A stretch of 64,000 nt of DNA from Bacillus kexueae (GCF_022809095.1 NZ_JALAZE010000007.1:1-64000), one strand, 5' to 3'. Counted from the first letter of the stretch, positions 1 to 8,278 are shown. Notes: a model not told the origin generated them from the sequence alone. Made by a program: numbers and translations.

Positions 1-113
1 ACCCGTCCGCCGCTAACGTCAAGGGAGCAAGCTCCCTATCTGTTCGCTCGACTTGCATGTATTAGGCACGCCGCCAGCGTTCGTCCTGAGCCAGGATCAA
101 ACTCTCCAAAAAA
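1..113 (-). rRNA. rrs: 16S ribosomal RNA, 5' end (partial)
   Basis: The reverse complement of this stretch contains the universal 5' 16S segment: AGAGTTTGATCCTGGCTCAG is followed by GACGAACGCTGGCGGCGTGC and the Bacillus-type V1 region. The gene runs off the left edge, so only about the first 113 nt are present. The 5' boundary is inferred from the position of the AGAGTTTG motif in 16S numbering. Upstream (about 128-178) the minus strand holds the CTTTGAAAACTAAACAAAA-type leader typical of Bacillus pre-16S transcripts. Confidence 0.97.
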
Positions 114-195
114 GTTTGATTGCTCATAAAAAAAGAATTAACGTTGACGCTTCGTTTTGTTTAGTTTTCAAAGATCAAATCAGAACGACTTTTAT

Positions 196-224
196 AATTT
201 AACATCAAAGTTCTATTCTGTCAA
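196..224 (-). promoter_or_regulatory. rRNA promoter, proximal
   Basis: On the minus strand TTGACA (224-219) is followed after 17 bp by TAAATT (201-196), pointing at the 16S gene. The -35 box is perfect and the -10 box is weak (4/6). It is the third of three tandem promoters, whose -35 boxes are 92 and 69 bp apart. Confidence 0.6.
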
Positions 225-264
225 TATCCATTTCGTTTTTCGTGTTGTCTTAACGACATTTAAT

Positions 265-293
265 AATATACCAACTCATAATTTATATGTCAA
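265..293 (-). promoter_or_regulatory. rRNA promoter, middle
   Basis: On the minus strand TTGACA (293-288), a 17-bp spacer, then TATATT (270-265), reading towards 16S. Perfect -35, 5/6 -10 and optimal spacing fit a strong sigma-A rRNA promoter. Confidence 0.75.
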
Positions 294-356
294 CAGTTTT
301 TCTAAAAAAATTTGCACCAAGTTATTCTGCTATTTAAAAAATTAAAGTGCGATTAA

Positions 357-385
357 ATTCTATTTTACACATGTTATAATGTCAA
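357..385 (-). promoter_or_regulatory. rRNA promoter, distal
   Basis: On the minus strand TTGACA (385-380), a 17-bp spacer, then TAGAAT (362-357). Perfect -35 and 5/6 -10. With the two downstream promoters it makes a tandem array of three, each with an intact TTGACA. Confidence 0.7.
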
Positions 386-646
386 TAAATCACCTTAATA
401 TACTTTTTGTCCTATATACAAATTTATCACCATAGTTAAGCTTTATCCCCTCACTTTAGCAATAACTCATTATCTTCTCGCTTTTTAAATGACTTCATAT
501 AAATTGCTACTCTAAAAAAGTTAGAGCTATTGTGGATTTTCTCCTTACTCTTTAACCTCACTAAACATCCTTGTGCTTTAGTATTTCTTTCAACATTCGT
601 TCCCTTAAAAGTAGTTTTTTTCTCCAACAAAAATGTAAAAAAGGTG
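386..646. other. AT-rich gap upstream of the rRNA promoters, no gene seen
   Basis: The only open frames here are short, lack ribosome binding sites and have composition unlike the neighbouring proteins. I see no gene. The stretch may act as upstream sequence for the rRNA promoters, which is inference. Confidence 0.5.
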
Positions 647-690
647 ATAAAAACGCACAGAGTAACTATTCAATACCCTGTGCGTTTTTA
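647..690. terminator. Bidirectional intrinsic terminator
   Basis: A stem AAAACGCACAG / CTGTGCGTTTT with an A-run on one side and a T-run on the other. It lies about 60 bp beyond the stop codon of the minus-strand thiamine-precursor operon and probably ends that transcript. Confidence 0.8.
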
Positions 691-749
691 TAGAACATAC
701 AACAGACAACTTAACCTTATTTTTTAAGAAGACTTGATGAGTTAGCCTA

Positions 750-1499
750 TTAAAATGTATGCAATTGGTCAATCAAGCTTTGTTTAAGAGATAGCCATTC
801 TTTTGTAGCGAATTGGTCAGGTCTTCGTGGTCTTTGTATATTTACATATACTTCTTTCATAATCTCGCCAGGTCTCCCACTCATCACATAGATGCGGTCA
901 GATAACAAAATTGCTTCATCAATATCATGAGTAATCAAAAGGACCGTTAGCTTATTCTTTTCACAAATAGACAGAAACCATCTTTGTACTTCAGCTCGAG
1001 TTAAGGCATCTAATTTTGCAAAAGGTTCATCAAGTAAAAGCAAAGATTTTTCACTTAAGTATGTTCGAAGAAAATTTGCTCGCTGCCTCATTCCACCGGA
1101 AAGCATAAACGGGAAATGATGTTCAAACCCTTGTAACCCAAATAGAGGGAATAAATCAAGAGCTTTCTCCTTCGCTATTTTCTTTGGAACTCCTTTTAGC
1201 TCAAGAGGTAAAATAACATTATGAAGAATAGTCCTCCACGGAAATAAAACATCATTTTGGGGCATTAACGCTACATTCCCCGTTTTTCCGACTATACTGT
1301 TCCCCTCAAAATGAACATCTCCTTTTGAGGGTGCTTCCAAACCTGCGATAATATTAAGTAAAGTACTCTTTCCACATCCACTCGGGCCAATTATGGAGAC
1401 AAATTCTCCTTTATTTAAATGAATACTAACATCCTTTAAAACTGTTATGGGGTGATTCCTTTCCCCATAATTCTTCCATATATGTTCAACTGAAAGCAT
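750..1499 (-). CDS. thiZ: ABC transporter ATP-binding protein (thiamine-pyrimidine precursor uptake)
   Basis: 249-residue cytoplasmic ATPase of the nitrate/sulfonate/taurine/HMP-type importer group. Walker A GPSGCGKST is at about 38-46, the Q-loop Gln near 81, signature LSGGMRQR at 133-140, Walker B LLLLDE at 153-158 and switch His near 191. Its ATG overlaps the stop codon of the upstream binding protein by one base (TAATG), so the two are translationally coupled. It is the last gene of a four-gene operon behind a TPP riboswitch, which supports thiamine-precursor uptake over nitrate or sulfonate uptake. In Bacillus halodurans, ThiXYZ takes up formylaminopyrimidine. That substrate is inferred here from family and context. 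Confidence 0.85.
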   Translation of the reverse strand: MLSVEHIWKNYGERNHPITVLKDVSIHLNKGEFVSIIGPSGCGKSTLLNIIAGLEAPSKGDVHFEGNSIVGKTGNVALMPQNDVLFPWRTILHNVILPLELKGVPKKIAKEKALDLFPLFGLQGFEHHFPFMLSGGMRQRANFLRTYLSEKSLLLLDEPFAKLDALTRAEVQRWFLSICEKNKLTVLLITHDIDEAILLSDRIYVMSGRPGEIMKEVYVNIQRPRRPDQFATKEWLSLKQSLIDQLHTF

Positions 1500-2506
1500 T
1501 AATTTTGAACCTCTGGTAAAAATTCATTCGTAAACGCTTTGTCCGCTTCAATATTGGATTCAATTAGTCCTTGTTCATACATCCAGTTTGCGTAACGTTC
1601 CCAAACTTCTTCCTTTTGAATTCCCCATTTTTCAGCTTTTCCACGATATTGTTCACTCAGCCAATTTTGGCTAGCCTTTACGAGCTCTTCATTTAAATCA
1701 GGAACATGTTGAATCAAAATTGCAGCTGCATCATCGGGATTATCGATTGCATACTCATAGCCTTTAGAAACAGCACGCATAAATGCCCTAACCGTTTCAG
1801 CATCATTTTCAATTTTCTCTTCACTAGTTGCAATAATTGGCGTGTAATAATTCAATGCTTCATCAATGTCTTTTAAGAAAATGTAATTTAACTCAATGCC
1901 TTGGCGATCCGCTTCAACTCCATCCCATCCGTAATAAATCCATTCAAAATCTGCATCTCGACCAATGGATTGGAAGAAGTCAGCTTGACCCAGCGTAACT
2001 TGTTCAATCTGAGTATAGTCAATGTTATACTTTTCACTTAATGCTTTTAGCACTGCTTCCTCAGTCGGGGATCCCCATCCACCATAACGCTTGCCTTCAA
2101 AGTCTTCAGGTGTTGCAATTCCCACTTCTTTTAATGATGCAAATGCAGAAGTATTTTCTTGAATGATAGCAGCAATTGATACTAACGGAATCCCTGTCGC
2201 TCGAGCTTGTGTTAACGACTCCTGATAACTAATGGCGAAATCAGCTTGACCTGAAGCCACTACTTGTTCAGCAGCAATTCCATCACCAGGCTCTTGAATC
2301 GTGACATTTAATCCTTCTTCTTCAAAGTAGTCCTTTTCAAGTGCTACGTATAACCCTGTATGATTTGTGTTTGGAAACCAATCTAGCATTATTGTTACTT
2401 CTTGATTAGTTTCAGTACTGGATTCATTGTTTTCATTTGTTTCACTCTGATTACACGCTGCAAGGATTAATGTAAGAGCGAGTAATAGTAGCATAACTCT
2501 CTTCAT
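1499..2506 (-). CDS. thiY: Pyrimidine-precursor-binding lipoprotein of ABC importer (NMT1/THI5-like)
   Basis: 335-residue substrate-binding protein with a lipoprotein signal peptide: a short basic start, a hydrophobic stretch and the lipobox LAAC, with the lipidated Cys at residue 18. The mature part begins MLDWFPNTNHTGLYVA, the NMT1/THI5-like signature of proteins binding HMP-type pyrimidines. Acidic, Asn-rich linker residues follow the Cys. It would sit on the outer face of the membrane and hand substrate to the permease next door. The gene begins 2 bp after the permease stop and overlaps the ATPase start by 1 bp. The TPP riboswitch upstream supports a thiamine-salvage role. The exact ligand (HMP, aminopyrimidine or formylaminopyrimidine) is not resolved. 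Confidence 0.86.
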   Translation of the reverse strand: MKRVMLLLLALTLILAACNQSETNENNESSTETNQEVTIMLDWFPNTNHTGLYVALEKDYFEEEGLNVTIQEPGDGIAAEQVVASGQADFAISYQESLTQARATGIPLVSIAAIIQENTSAFASLKEVGIATPEDFEGKRYGGWGSPTEEAVLKALSEKYNIDYTQIEQVTLGQADFFQSIGRDADFEWIYYGWDGVEADRQGIELNYIFLKDIDEALNYYTPIIATSEEKIENDAETVRAFMRAVSKGYEYAIDNPDDAAAILIQHVPDLNEELVKASQNWLSEQYRGKAEKWGIQKEEVWERYANWMYEQGLIESNIEADKAFTNEFLPEVQN

Positions 2507-2508
2507 TC

Positions 2509-3327
2509 TTATTCACCTCGTGTTAATGTCTTTTGTTGTTTATAATGCCACCCCATTGTCCATCTACCTATAAGTTCAATGACCATAAAGATCCCTAAAC
2601 TCAATAAGACGATAACAAAAATGGTAGCGAAAACTCTCTCGGTCATAAAAGACTGCGAAGAGCGTGTTAACAAGATCCCAAGTCCCTTACTTGCTCCTAG
2701 CCATTCTCCAATGACAGCTCCCATTACACTATAGGTTGCTGCAATTTTAAGTCCCGCAAAAAAAGAAGGCAATGCATACGGCCATTTTAGTTTCCAAAAT
2801 AATTGCCATGTATTCGCCCCTAATGAACGCATTAACTTTTCCATATCAGAATCGACATGCTTAAGTCCTTCTGAGAGATTCATTGCAATAGGAAAAAAGC
2901 ATACAAGAGCTACAACCATTACCTTTGGTAAAATCCCAAATCCGAACCAAATGATAAATAGTGGTGCTAAAGCAATAATTGGAATGGTTTGCGAAATAAC
3001 AAGCATGGGATAGATGATTTTTCTCATATATAAAGAAGTATCAACCAAGATAGCTGTAAATACTCCTACTACAAGAGAGATCATCAAACCTATTAACGCT
3101 TCTAATAGTGTTTGCCATATGTGAGAATACAATGTGTCATTCATATCTTGAAATGATTGAAAGACATGTGTTGGCGATGGCAGTATCCATTTTTCAATAC
3201 CAGTCCACCTAACACTTAACTCCCAGATGATGATTACTACAACCATCGTGAGAACAGGAAGGAACACATTTATTCCTCTTCTGAAAGAAAAAATCCTACT
3301 ATCTATATTTCTCAATTTTCTCATCAA
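2509..3327 (-). CDS. thiX: ABC transporter permease (thiamine-pyrimidine precursor uptake)
   Basis: 272-residue integral membrane protein of the BPD_transp_1 family with about six hydrophobic segments. A cytoplasmic EAA-type loop (EGLKHVDSD...LGANTW) around residues 150-175 contacts the ATPase. Its start overlaps the end of the upstream thiamine-binding-protein gene by 29 bp, and the next gene follows after 2 bp, so it sits in the middle of one transcription unit. Two Met codons begin the frame (MMRKL). The choice between them is open. Confidence 0.84.
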   Translation of the reverse strand: MMRKLRNIDSRIFSFRRGINVFLPVLTMVVVIIIWELSVRWTGIEKWILPSPTHVFQSFQDMNDTLYSHIWQTLLEALIGLMISLVVGVFTAILVDTSLYMRKIIYPMLVISQTIPIIALAPLFIIWFGFGILPKVMVVALVCFFPIAMNLSEGLKHVDSDMEKLMRSLGANTWQLFWKLKWPYALPSFFAGLKIAATYSVMGAVIGEWLGASKGLGILLTRSSQSFMTERVFATIFVIVLLSLGIFMVIELIGRWTMGWHYKQQKTLTRGE

Positions 3328-3589
3328 TCGTTACTCCTTTATGAGGACGGTAGTGAATTTTTACATAAGTCATCACTTCCGTTGCACCACCTTCAATGCA
3401 AGCATCTTGTGCTCGTTTCACGATTTCGATTAATTCATCTAATTCCCCTTCCATTACAGTTTCCATCGGACCTACTTCATATTTAACACCAGATTGTTGT
3501 ACAACATTGATAGCTTTATCCACAATCTCATACGTATTATGTTCTGGTGATTTGGGTATAACTTGAAATCCCAAATTTACTTTAGACAT
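3299..3589 (-). CDS. MTH1187/YkoF-type thiamine-binding protein (DUF77)
   Basis: A 96-residue protein with the MTH1187-family pattern: V.LGFQVIPKSP near the start, then a GVKYEVGPMETVMEGE segment and a C-terminal IHYRPHKGVTI. The family forms small ferredoxin-like-fold proteins linked to thiamine or its pyrimidine. The frame is open up to 3625, but I place the start at 3589 because GGAGGTGA lies 4 nt before that ATG while the upstream ATG has no comparable site. It is the first gene of the thi-type operon and overlaps the permease by 29 bp. Its role is likely to bind or scavenge thiamine or precursor in the cytoplasm; this is family inference. Confidence 0.8.
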   Translation of the reverse strand: MSKVNLGFQVIPKSPEHNTYEIVDKAINVVQQSGVKYEVGPMETVMEGELDELIEIVKRAQDACIEGGATEVMTYVKIHYRPHKGVTIDEKIEKYR

Positions 3590-3683
3590 AAACTCACCTC
3601 CAACTAATTTAGTGAACTCCTTCAATGACTTAGAAAGACCAATTGCATAAAAAAAGTCATTGAATCAAAGAAACTTTACCAAA

Positions 3684-3990
3684 GGCTCTTTTCTAAAAAA
3701 TTGTTGCTTTTAGTGTGTATAAAATATATTGTTGAGAATCGTTTTTCCCCCTTTGTAATGGCGGGAACTGCCAAGCGACGTACGAACGCGAGGTTCTCCC
3801 ACACTGAGATATAGGAGATACTGCGAGTAAATCGAGCAGGTATCGACATATCGTAGGGAGAGAGAATCGTTCGCTAGACGCTAGGAGCCGAAACTAGACA
3901 GCTCCCCGCGGAAAGCAAGTGTCCGTAGCGCAATGTTCAGAGTTCATTTTAAAAGTGACTGAAAAAGCAACACTCTATACGAAAACAGCC
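3684..3990 (+). repeat. MITE-like repeat family A, copy A1 (307 bp, 8-bp target duplication)
   Basis: Begins GGCTCTTTTC and ends GAAAACAGCC. The two ends are imperfect inverted repeats, sharing GGCT.TTTTC and TGTTGCTTTT. TTACCAAA is present directly before (3676-3683) and directly after (3991-3998) the element, a perfect 8-bp target duplication. Its interior contains CCCCGCGGAAAGCAAGTGTC, shared with other copies. No coding capacity. It sits in the leader between the TPP riboswitch terminator and the first gene of the thi operon. Confidence 0.85.
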
Positions 3991-4022
3991 TTACCAAAAG
4001 AAAATAAAGTTCTTAAAAAACG

Positions 4023-4046
4023 AAAAAAGCCGCCTACGAAGGCAGC
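4023..4046 (-). terminator. Expression-platform terminator of the TPP riboswitch
   Basis: On the minus strand GCTGCCT-TCGT-AGGCGGC followed by TTTTTT: a compact hairpin with a U-run located about 35 nt after the riboswitch core. This is the expected premature terminator when TPP is bound. Confidence 0.8.
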
Positions 4047-4079
4047 AATCATTTATGAACCGAATGGTTAATATTAATA

Positions 4080-4165
4080 CTTCCCTTCGCTGGCATTACC
4101 CAGATCAGGTTTAAGGGTCGACACAGTCTAGCATCCTCTCAGCCAAGTTCACTTAGCTCCCCTGT
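4080..4165 (-). promoter_or_regulatory. TPP (thiamine pyrophosphate) riboswitch
   Basis: The minus strand carries the conserved THI-box blocks in order: ACAGGGGAGC, GGCTGAGAGGAT, ACCCTTAAACCTGATCTGG and TAATGCCAGCGAAGGGAAG. It lies in the leader of the four-gene thiamine-precursor operon and is followed by a hairpin plus U-run, so the likely mode is transcription termination when TPP is abundant. A family A repeat is inserted between this control region and the first gene. Confidence 0.96.
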
Positions 4166-4185
4166 CAAATATTCTATTTGATACT

Positions 4186-4214
4186 AGCATACAGAAATCG
4201 CTTTCTTCTGTAAA
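4186..4214 (-). promoter_or_regulatory. Probable promoter of the thi operon
   Basis: On the minus strand TTTACA (4214-4209), 17 bp, TATGCT (4191-4186). The 5/6 and 4/6 matches with ideal spacing would start transcription just before the riboswitch at 4165. Confidence 0.55.
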
Positions 4215-4493
4215 GAATCTGACATGAGGTTTTTATATGTTAAAATTTTCTGATCAAAAAACCCCTTGTCGAAATTTGTAGTTTCGTGTATATTAAAAAC
4301 CATATTATAATTCGCTTATCCAAAGCAGTGTGTGGAAACAAAAAGGGTTCCATGCATTGCTTTTTTTAATCCACGTTTATCCTCCCACTTTGAGGGCTCT
4401 ACCCTTTCTATGTATACTCCCATTCTTTTCATGCATAAATGTTCTTTTTCAGCATTTAATAGTATTAATAGAATTGTTGTAGGAGGTCGTGTT

Positions 4494-4676
4494 GTGTATC
4501 TATTTTTAACCATCTTAACCTACGCTTTATCTGTTGTTCACTTTGCTTATGGATATAAGGAAGCCCTTCGAATTAGTGATGAGGTTGGCAGAGTAAATGG
4601 CTGGTCTTTCATCTTTTCTGTCCCACTCGGATTTATTTTTGCTTTTTTCTCAGACTACTTTTATACGTTGAGTTAA
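4494..4676 (+). CDS. Small two-segment membrane protein, unknown function
   Basis: A 60-residue protein starting at GTG, six bases after a perfect AGGAGGT (4481-4487). The frame is open back to 4332 but that region has no ribosome binding site and poor composition. The product has two hydrophobic segments (about residues 2-20 and 38-55) joined by a charged loop with KEALRISDEVGR. It ends a few bases before the convergent stop of the acetyltransferase gene. I do not recognise the family. Confidence 0.6.
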   Translation: MYLFLTILTYALSVVHFAYGYKEALRISDEVGRVNGWSFIFSVPLGFIFAFFSDYFYTLS

Positions 4677-4681
4677 TCCCC

Positions 4682-5194
4682 TCATTTAGGGGATAACACC
4701 TTTTCGACAGAATCATATCCAAAAGCAACTTCACAGTACGTTTCACCATCAATTTTTATGTCCTCATATTGTACGATTTTCGGGTTGAACGTTTCATAAA
4801 ATGATTTCGACGGATTTTTTTCCATTACCCAGACTAGAAATGAATTTAAATCTTGCTTCTTCAGTTCTTTTGCTGCCTCTTTGAACATTTTAGTTCCAAT
4901 TCCTTGTCGCTGTGCTTTTTGAAGTAAGTAAAAAGCATAGACTTCTCCATCATACGGTAGATGAGGGAATCTTGTTGGACCATAGGTGATAAACCCAACG
5001 ATTTCTCCATTTAATACTGCAACAAGAACATTATCTAGGTTCGAAACATTTCGCCAAAACTTTTCCTTTTTCTCATACGATAACGAGGCTAAATATGAAT
5101 CTGATATAATTCCTTTGTAGGTAGTTTTCCAACTATTAATATGCACCTTTGCAATCTGTTTACTATCTTCGACTGTTGCTTTTCGAATATACAT
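4682..5194 (-). CDS. GNAT family N-acetyltransferase
   Basis: 170-residue cytoplasmic acetyltransferase. It opens with MYIRKATVEDSKQIAKVHI, the usual beta1-alpha1 of GNAT proteins. FITYGP is in strand 4 and the acetyl-CoA-binding Q-R-Q-G-I-G-T loop is at about residues 95-101. A GGGGGAT ribosome binding site precedes the ATG. The acetyl acceptor cannot be told from sequence. It is convergent with the small membrane-protein gene (stop codons about 5 bp apart) and follows the DMT transporter on the same strand, separated from it by a terminator. Confidence 0.8.
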   Translation of the reverse strand: MYIRKATVEDSKQIAKVHINSWKTTYKGIISDSYLASLSYEKKEKFWRNVSNLDNVLVAVLNGEIVGFITYGPTRFPHLPYDGEVYAFYLLQKAQRQGIGTKMFKEAAKELKKQDLNSFLVWVMEKNPSKSFYETFNPKIVQYEDIKIDGETYCEVAFGYDSVEKVLSPK

Positions 5195-5270
5195 ATGTTT
5201 ATCCCCCTATACTCGAATAATGAACGTTTCCCTATCTCATCTACAATGGATGCACCTCATTTTAATAGAC

Positions 5271-5299
5271 AAAAAACGTCTCCAATAAAGAGACGTTTC
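5271..5299 (-). terminator. Intrinsic terminator of the DMT transporter gene
   Basis: On the minus strand AAACGTCTC-TTTATTG-GAGACGTTTTTT, a 9-bp stem with a U-run, just past the transporter stop codon. Confidence 0.85.
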
Positions 5300-5306
5300 T
5301 CATATA

Positions 5307-6218
5307 TTAAGAAGTTATATTCGACGGGGTTGCCTTTACTTCCTTTTTAAACTTTTTTTCAAAAGCAAATAATAAAATACCTGCAATAATTACTGTGCCA
5401 CCAAGCACTTGCGTAAACATAACCTTTTCACCTAACAATAAGTATGCAAGAATAATTGCTCCAACTGGTTCAAATAAAATAGAGACAGAAATGACATTCG
5501 TACTAATCCATTTCAACGACCAATTAAACAACGAATGGCCTAATAGAGTTGGAATAATCGCCAGTAATAGAAAATACACCCAATCGCTTGTCGGATAGCC
5601 TATTAGGGGTTGGTTTAAAAACAAACAGTATAAAAATAAGGTTATTGCGCTAATCCCGTAAACGATAAAAGTATAAGCTGTTAACGAATGAGTTTTACGA
5701 ACATGCTGACCAAATAATAAATAAGCAGTAACCATCGCACAGGCGATCAACGCTAAAATATCCCCGAACAACGCCATCCCACTTACTCGGAAATCCCCCC
5801 AACTGATAATGACACTTCCGATTATAGCGATAATAGCGCTAATGACGGCATGAACTGAAATTTTTTCTTTAAAAAACAAATAGGTTCCTACGAATGAAAA
5901 AAGGGGTTGTAAAGTAACTAACACAACCGAGCTCGCTACTGATGTGTAGTTTAGCGATTCAAACCATAAAATAAAATGGAATGCTAAAAATACACCCGCG
6001 ATTGTTGAATACACCCACTCTTTTTTCGTAAATGTCTTTACTTCAGGAAGATAACGCCATAAAAAAAAGGGCAGGATAATAAGCGCAGAAAAGAAAAGAC
6101 GATAAAATGCGATGACTGCTGATGGTGCAGTAGTTAACTTAACTAAAACAGCCGATGTCGATACAGCTGTAACTCCGATGGCTAACGCAATAAAAGGTAA
6201 GGAATTTGAAGCTTTCAC
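5307..6218 (-). CDS. EamA/DMT family transporter
   Basis: A membrane protein of about 303 residues with ten predicted hydrophobic segments in two tandem EamA repeats. The first repeat begins near residue 10 (FIALAIGVTAVSTSAVLVKL). The second contains GHSLFNWSLKWIS and FEPVGAIILAYLLLGE, the usual end of DMT exporters. A short basic C-terminus follows. The start could be the GTG at 6224 or at 6218; the second has better spacing from GGAGAGG. Substrate unknown; relatives export amino acids or metabolites. It has its own terminator. Confidence 0.82.
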   Translation of the reverse strand: MKASNSLPFIALAIGVTAVSTSAVLVKLTTAPSAVIAFYRLFFSALIILPFFLWRYLPEVKTFTKKEWVYSTIAGVFLAFHFILWFESLNYTSVASSVVLVTLQPLFSFVGTYLFFKEKISVHAVISAIIAIIGSVIISWGDFRVSGMALFGDILALIACAMVTAYLLFGQHVRKTHSLTAYTFIVYGISAITLFLYCLFLNQPLIGYPTSDWVYFLLLAIIPTLLGHSLFNWSLKWISTNVISVSILFEPVGAIILAYLLLGEKVMFTQVLGGTVIIAGILLFAFEKKFKKEVKATPSNITS

Positions 6219-6395
6219 ACGCACCTCTCCATTCTCATAATCTACTCAATATCCATGCTACTTCGTTTTCACTTTCACGTAAAGAACAATAATTTTGACG
6301 AGAATTGTAGAATTTATTTTTCAGAAATATCCGAAAAATATATTATAATGAAAGCGTGTACATTTTATTACTACTAATCAATCGGAGGAGGATCT

Positions 6396-8036
6396 ATGGA
6401 ACAATTAAAAAATGTTACAATCGGGCAATTACTTGAGCGAACAGTCAGTCAGTATGGAGAAAGAGAAGCTGTTGTGTATTCAAAAGAAGACATTCGACTT
6501 ACGTATAAGGAATTTTTACAAGAAGTAAATAACGTTGCTAAAGCGTTGTTAAAATTAGGGATTGAAAAAGGAGAGCATGTAGCAGTTTGGGCAACAAATG
6601 TCCCTGAGTGGTTACTACTTCAATTTGCCACAGCAAAAATTGGCGCAGTTCTCGTCACTGTCAACACGAGTTATCAAGCGAGAGAACTCGAGTATTTATT
6701 ACAACAATCCGATTCTACCACTTTATTTCTTATTGATGGATTCAAAGGAACTTCCTACATCGACATAGTACAATCCTTAAAATCTTCAGATGTCCAACTA
6801 CCTCAATTAAAAAACCTCATTTACATAGGTCAAGGAGACACACCGGATGGCATGAAGCGCTGGGACGAACTAATTAGTATGGGGAAAGAAGTCAGCGATG
6901 AGGAGCTAGCCATACGTGAAAAATCCCTGTCACCAAATGACGTCATAAACATGCAGTACACTTCAGGTACAACAGGGTTTCCAAAAGGTGTTATGTTGAC
7001 ACATTACAATATTGTTAATAACGGCTATCTCGTCGCTCAATCAATGAAGTTAACAGAAGAGGATCGCTTATGTATACCTGTTCCGTTTTTCCATTGCTTT
7101 GGATGTGTATTAAGTACGCTAGCATGCGTCTCTGTAGGAGCGACAATGCTGCCGATTGTTGAATTTAACCCTGAACTCGTCCTACGTACTGTTGAGAAAG
7201 AAAAATGTACAGCACTTCATGGGGTTCCTACAATGTTTATTGCAGAATTAAACTTACCAAACTTTTCACAATTTGACTTATCAACTTTACGCACAGGGAT
7301 TATGGCCGGATCTCCTTGTCCAATTGAAGTGATGAAGAATGTGATGAATAAAATGAATCTAACTGAGATTACAATTGCTTATGGGCAGACAGAATCCTCT
7401 CCAGTAATTACACAAACAACGACTGCAGACTCTGTTGAAAGAAGGGTAGAAACTGTCGGAAAACCACACCCATATGTCGAAGTGAAAATTGTTAATCCCG
7501 AAACGGGTGAGGAAGTCGGTCCAAATGTACAAGGAGAGCTCTGTACCCGCGGCTATCTCGTTATGAGAGGTTATTACAAAATGCCGGAAGCTACTGCCGA
7601 AGCAATTGATGCTGAAGGTTGGTTGCACACAGGAGACTTAGCGACAATGGACGAGGATGGTTACGTCAAAATTACCGGTAGACTAAAAGATATGATTATT
7701 CGAGGTGGAGAGAATGTATATCCACGTGAAATCGAAGAATGCATTTATCAACATGAGGCAATTTTAGATGTACAAGTCGTCGGAGTTCCAGATGTCAAGT
7801 ATGGCGAAAAGGTCGCAGCGTATATAAAACTAAAAGATGGTTACACATTAACAGACAAGGAACTACATGCATTTTGTAGAGATAAGTTATCTTTCTATAA
7901 AATACCAGAATATTTCTTCTTTGTTGATGAATACCCGATGACAGCCTCCGGTAAAATCCAAAAATACAAGCTACGTGAGCAAGCAGTCGAATGGCTACAA
8001 CAAAAAGATATGAGCGAAAAATCCATTACGAAGTAA
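6396..8036 (+). CDS. Acyl-CoA synthetase (AMP-forming), YngI-like
   Basis: 546-residue member of the AMP-binding (ANL) superfamily that activates a fatty or related carboxylic acid with ATP and CoA. The P-loop YTSGTTGFPKG is at about 188-198. Later come AYGQTESSP (A5 region), the hinge stretch GWLHTGDL...GRLKDMI, RGGENVYPREIEE, and the C-terminal catalytic Lys context TASGKIQKYK at about 525. Length and motifs fit medium/long-chain acyl-CoA synthetases of the YngI/FadD3 type. AGGAGGATCT precedes the ATG. It is monocistronic, with a terminator downstream and no beta-oxidation genes beside it, so the precise substrate is open. Confidence 0.88.
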   Translation: MEQLKNVTIGQLLERTVSQYGEREAVVYSKEDIRLTYKEFLQEVNNVAKALLKLGIEKGEHVAVWATNVPEWLLLQFATAKIGAVLVTVNTSYQARELEYLLQQSDSTTLFLIDGFKGTSYIDIVQSLKSSDVQLPQLKNLIYIGQGDTPDGMKRWDELISMGKEVSDEELAIREKSLSPNDVINMQYTSGTTGFPKGVMLTHYNIVNNGYLVAQSMKLTEEDRLCIPVPFFHCFGCVLSTLACVSVGATMLPIVEFNPELVLRTVEKEKCTALHGVPTMFIAELNLPNFSQFDLSTLRTGIMAGSPCPIEVMKNVMNKMNLTEITIAYGQTESSPVITQTTTADSVERRVETVGKPHPYVEVKIVNPETGEEVGPNVQGELCTRGYLVMRGYYKMPEATAEAIDAEGWLHTGDLATMDEDGYVKITGRLKDMIIRGGENVYPREIEECIYQHEAILDVQVVGVPDVKYGEKVAAYIKLKDGYTLTDKELHAFCRDKLSFYKIPEYFFFVDEYPMTASGKIQKYKLREQAVEWLQQKDMSEKSITK

Positions 8037-8196
8037 CGGTTTCGATTCTGTTACACGTTTTTACTGTCTCAGCTTTAAGTCAATAATAGTTGGTGAAGCG
8101 AAAGACATAACACAGAGGAATCTTCTAGATCCCTACGAAAAGCTATTAACTGAACAGCCATGCTACAAGATACGATACATTATTCATTTCACAATG

Positions 8197-8230
8197 AAAC
8201 AGACAGAGTAACTTACTCTGTCTGTTTTAT
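8197..8230 (+). terminator. Intrinsic terminator after acyl-CoA synthetase
   Basis: A nearly perfect palindrome: AAACAGACAGAGTAA / TTACTCTGTCTGTTT followed by T-rich sequence. Confidence 0.85.
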
Positions 8231-8278
8231 TGACAATAAAATACTCAAGCCATTACAATATTTACAAGATATGTACAT

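Noticed and set aside
157-727. Short plus-strand open frames upstream of the 16S gene (157-345, 530-727)
   Set aside because: They lie over the rRNA leader, promoters and a terminator, have no ribosome binding sites, and are compositionally just translated AT-rich DNA.
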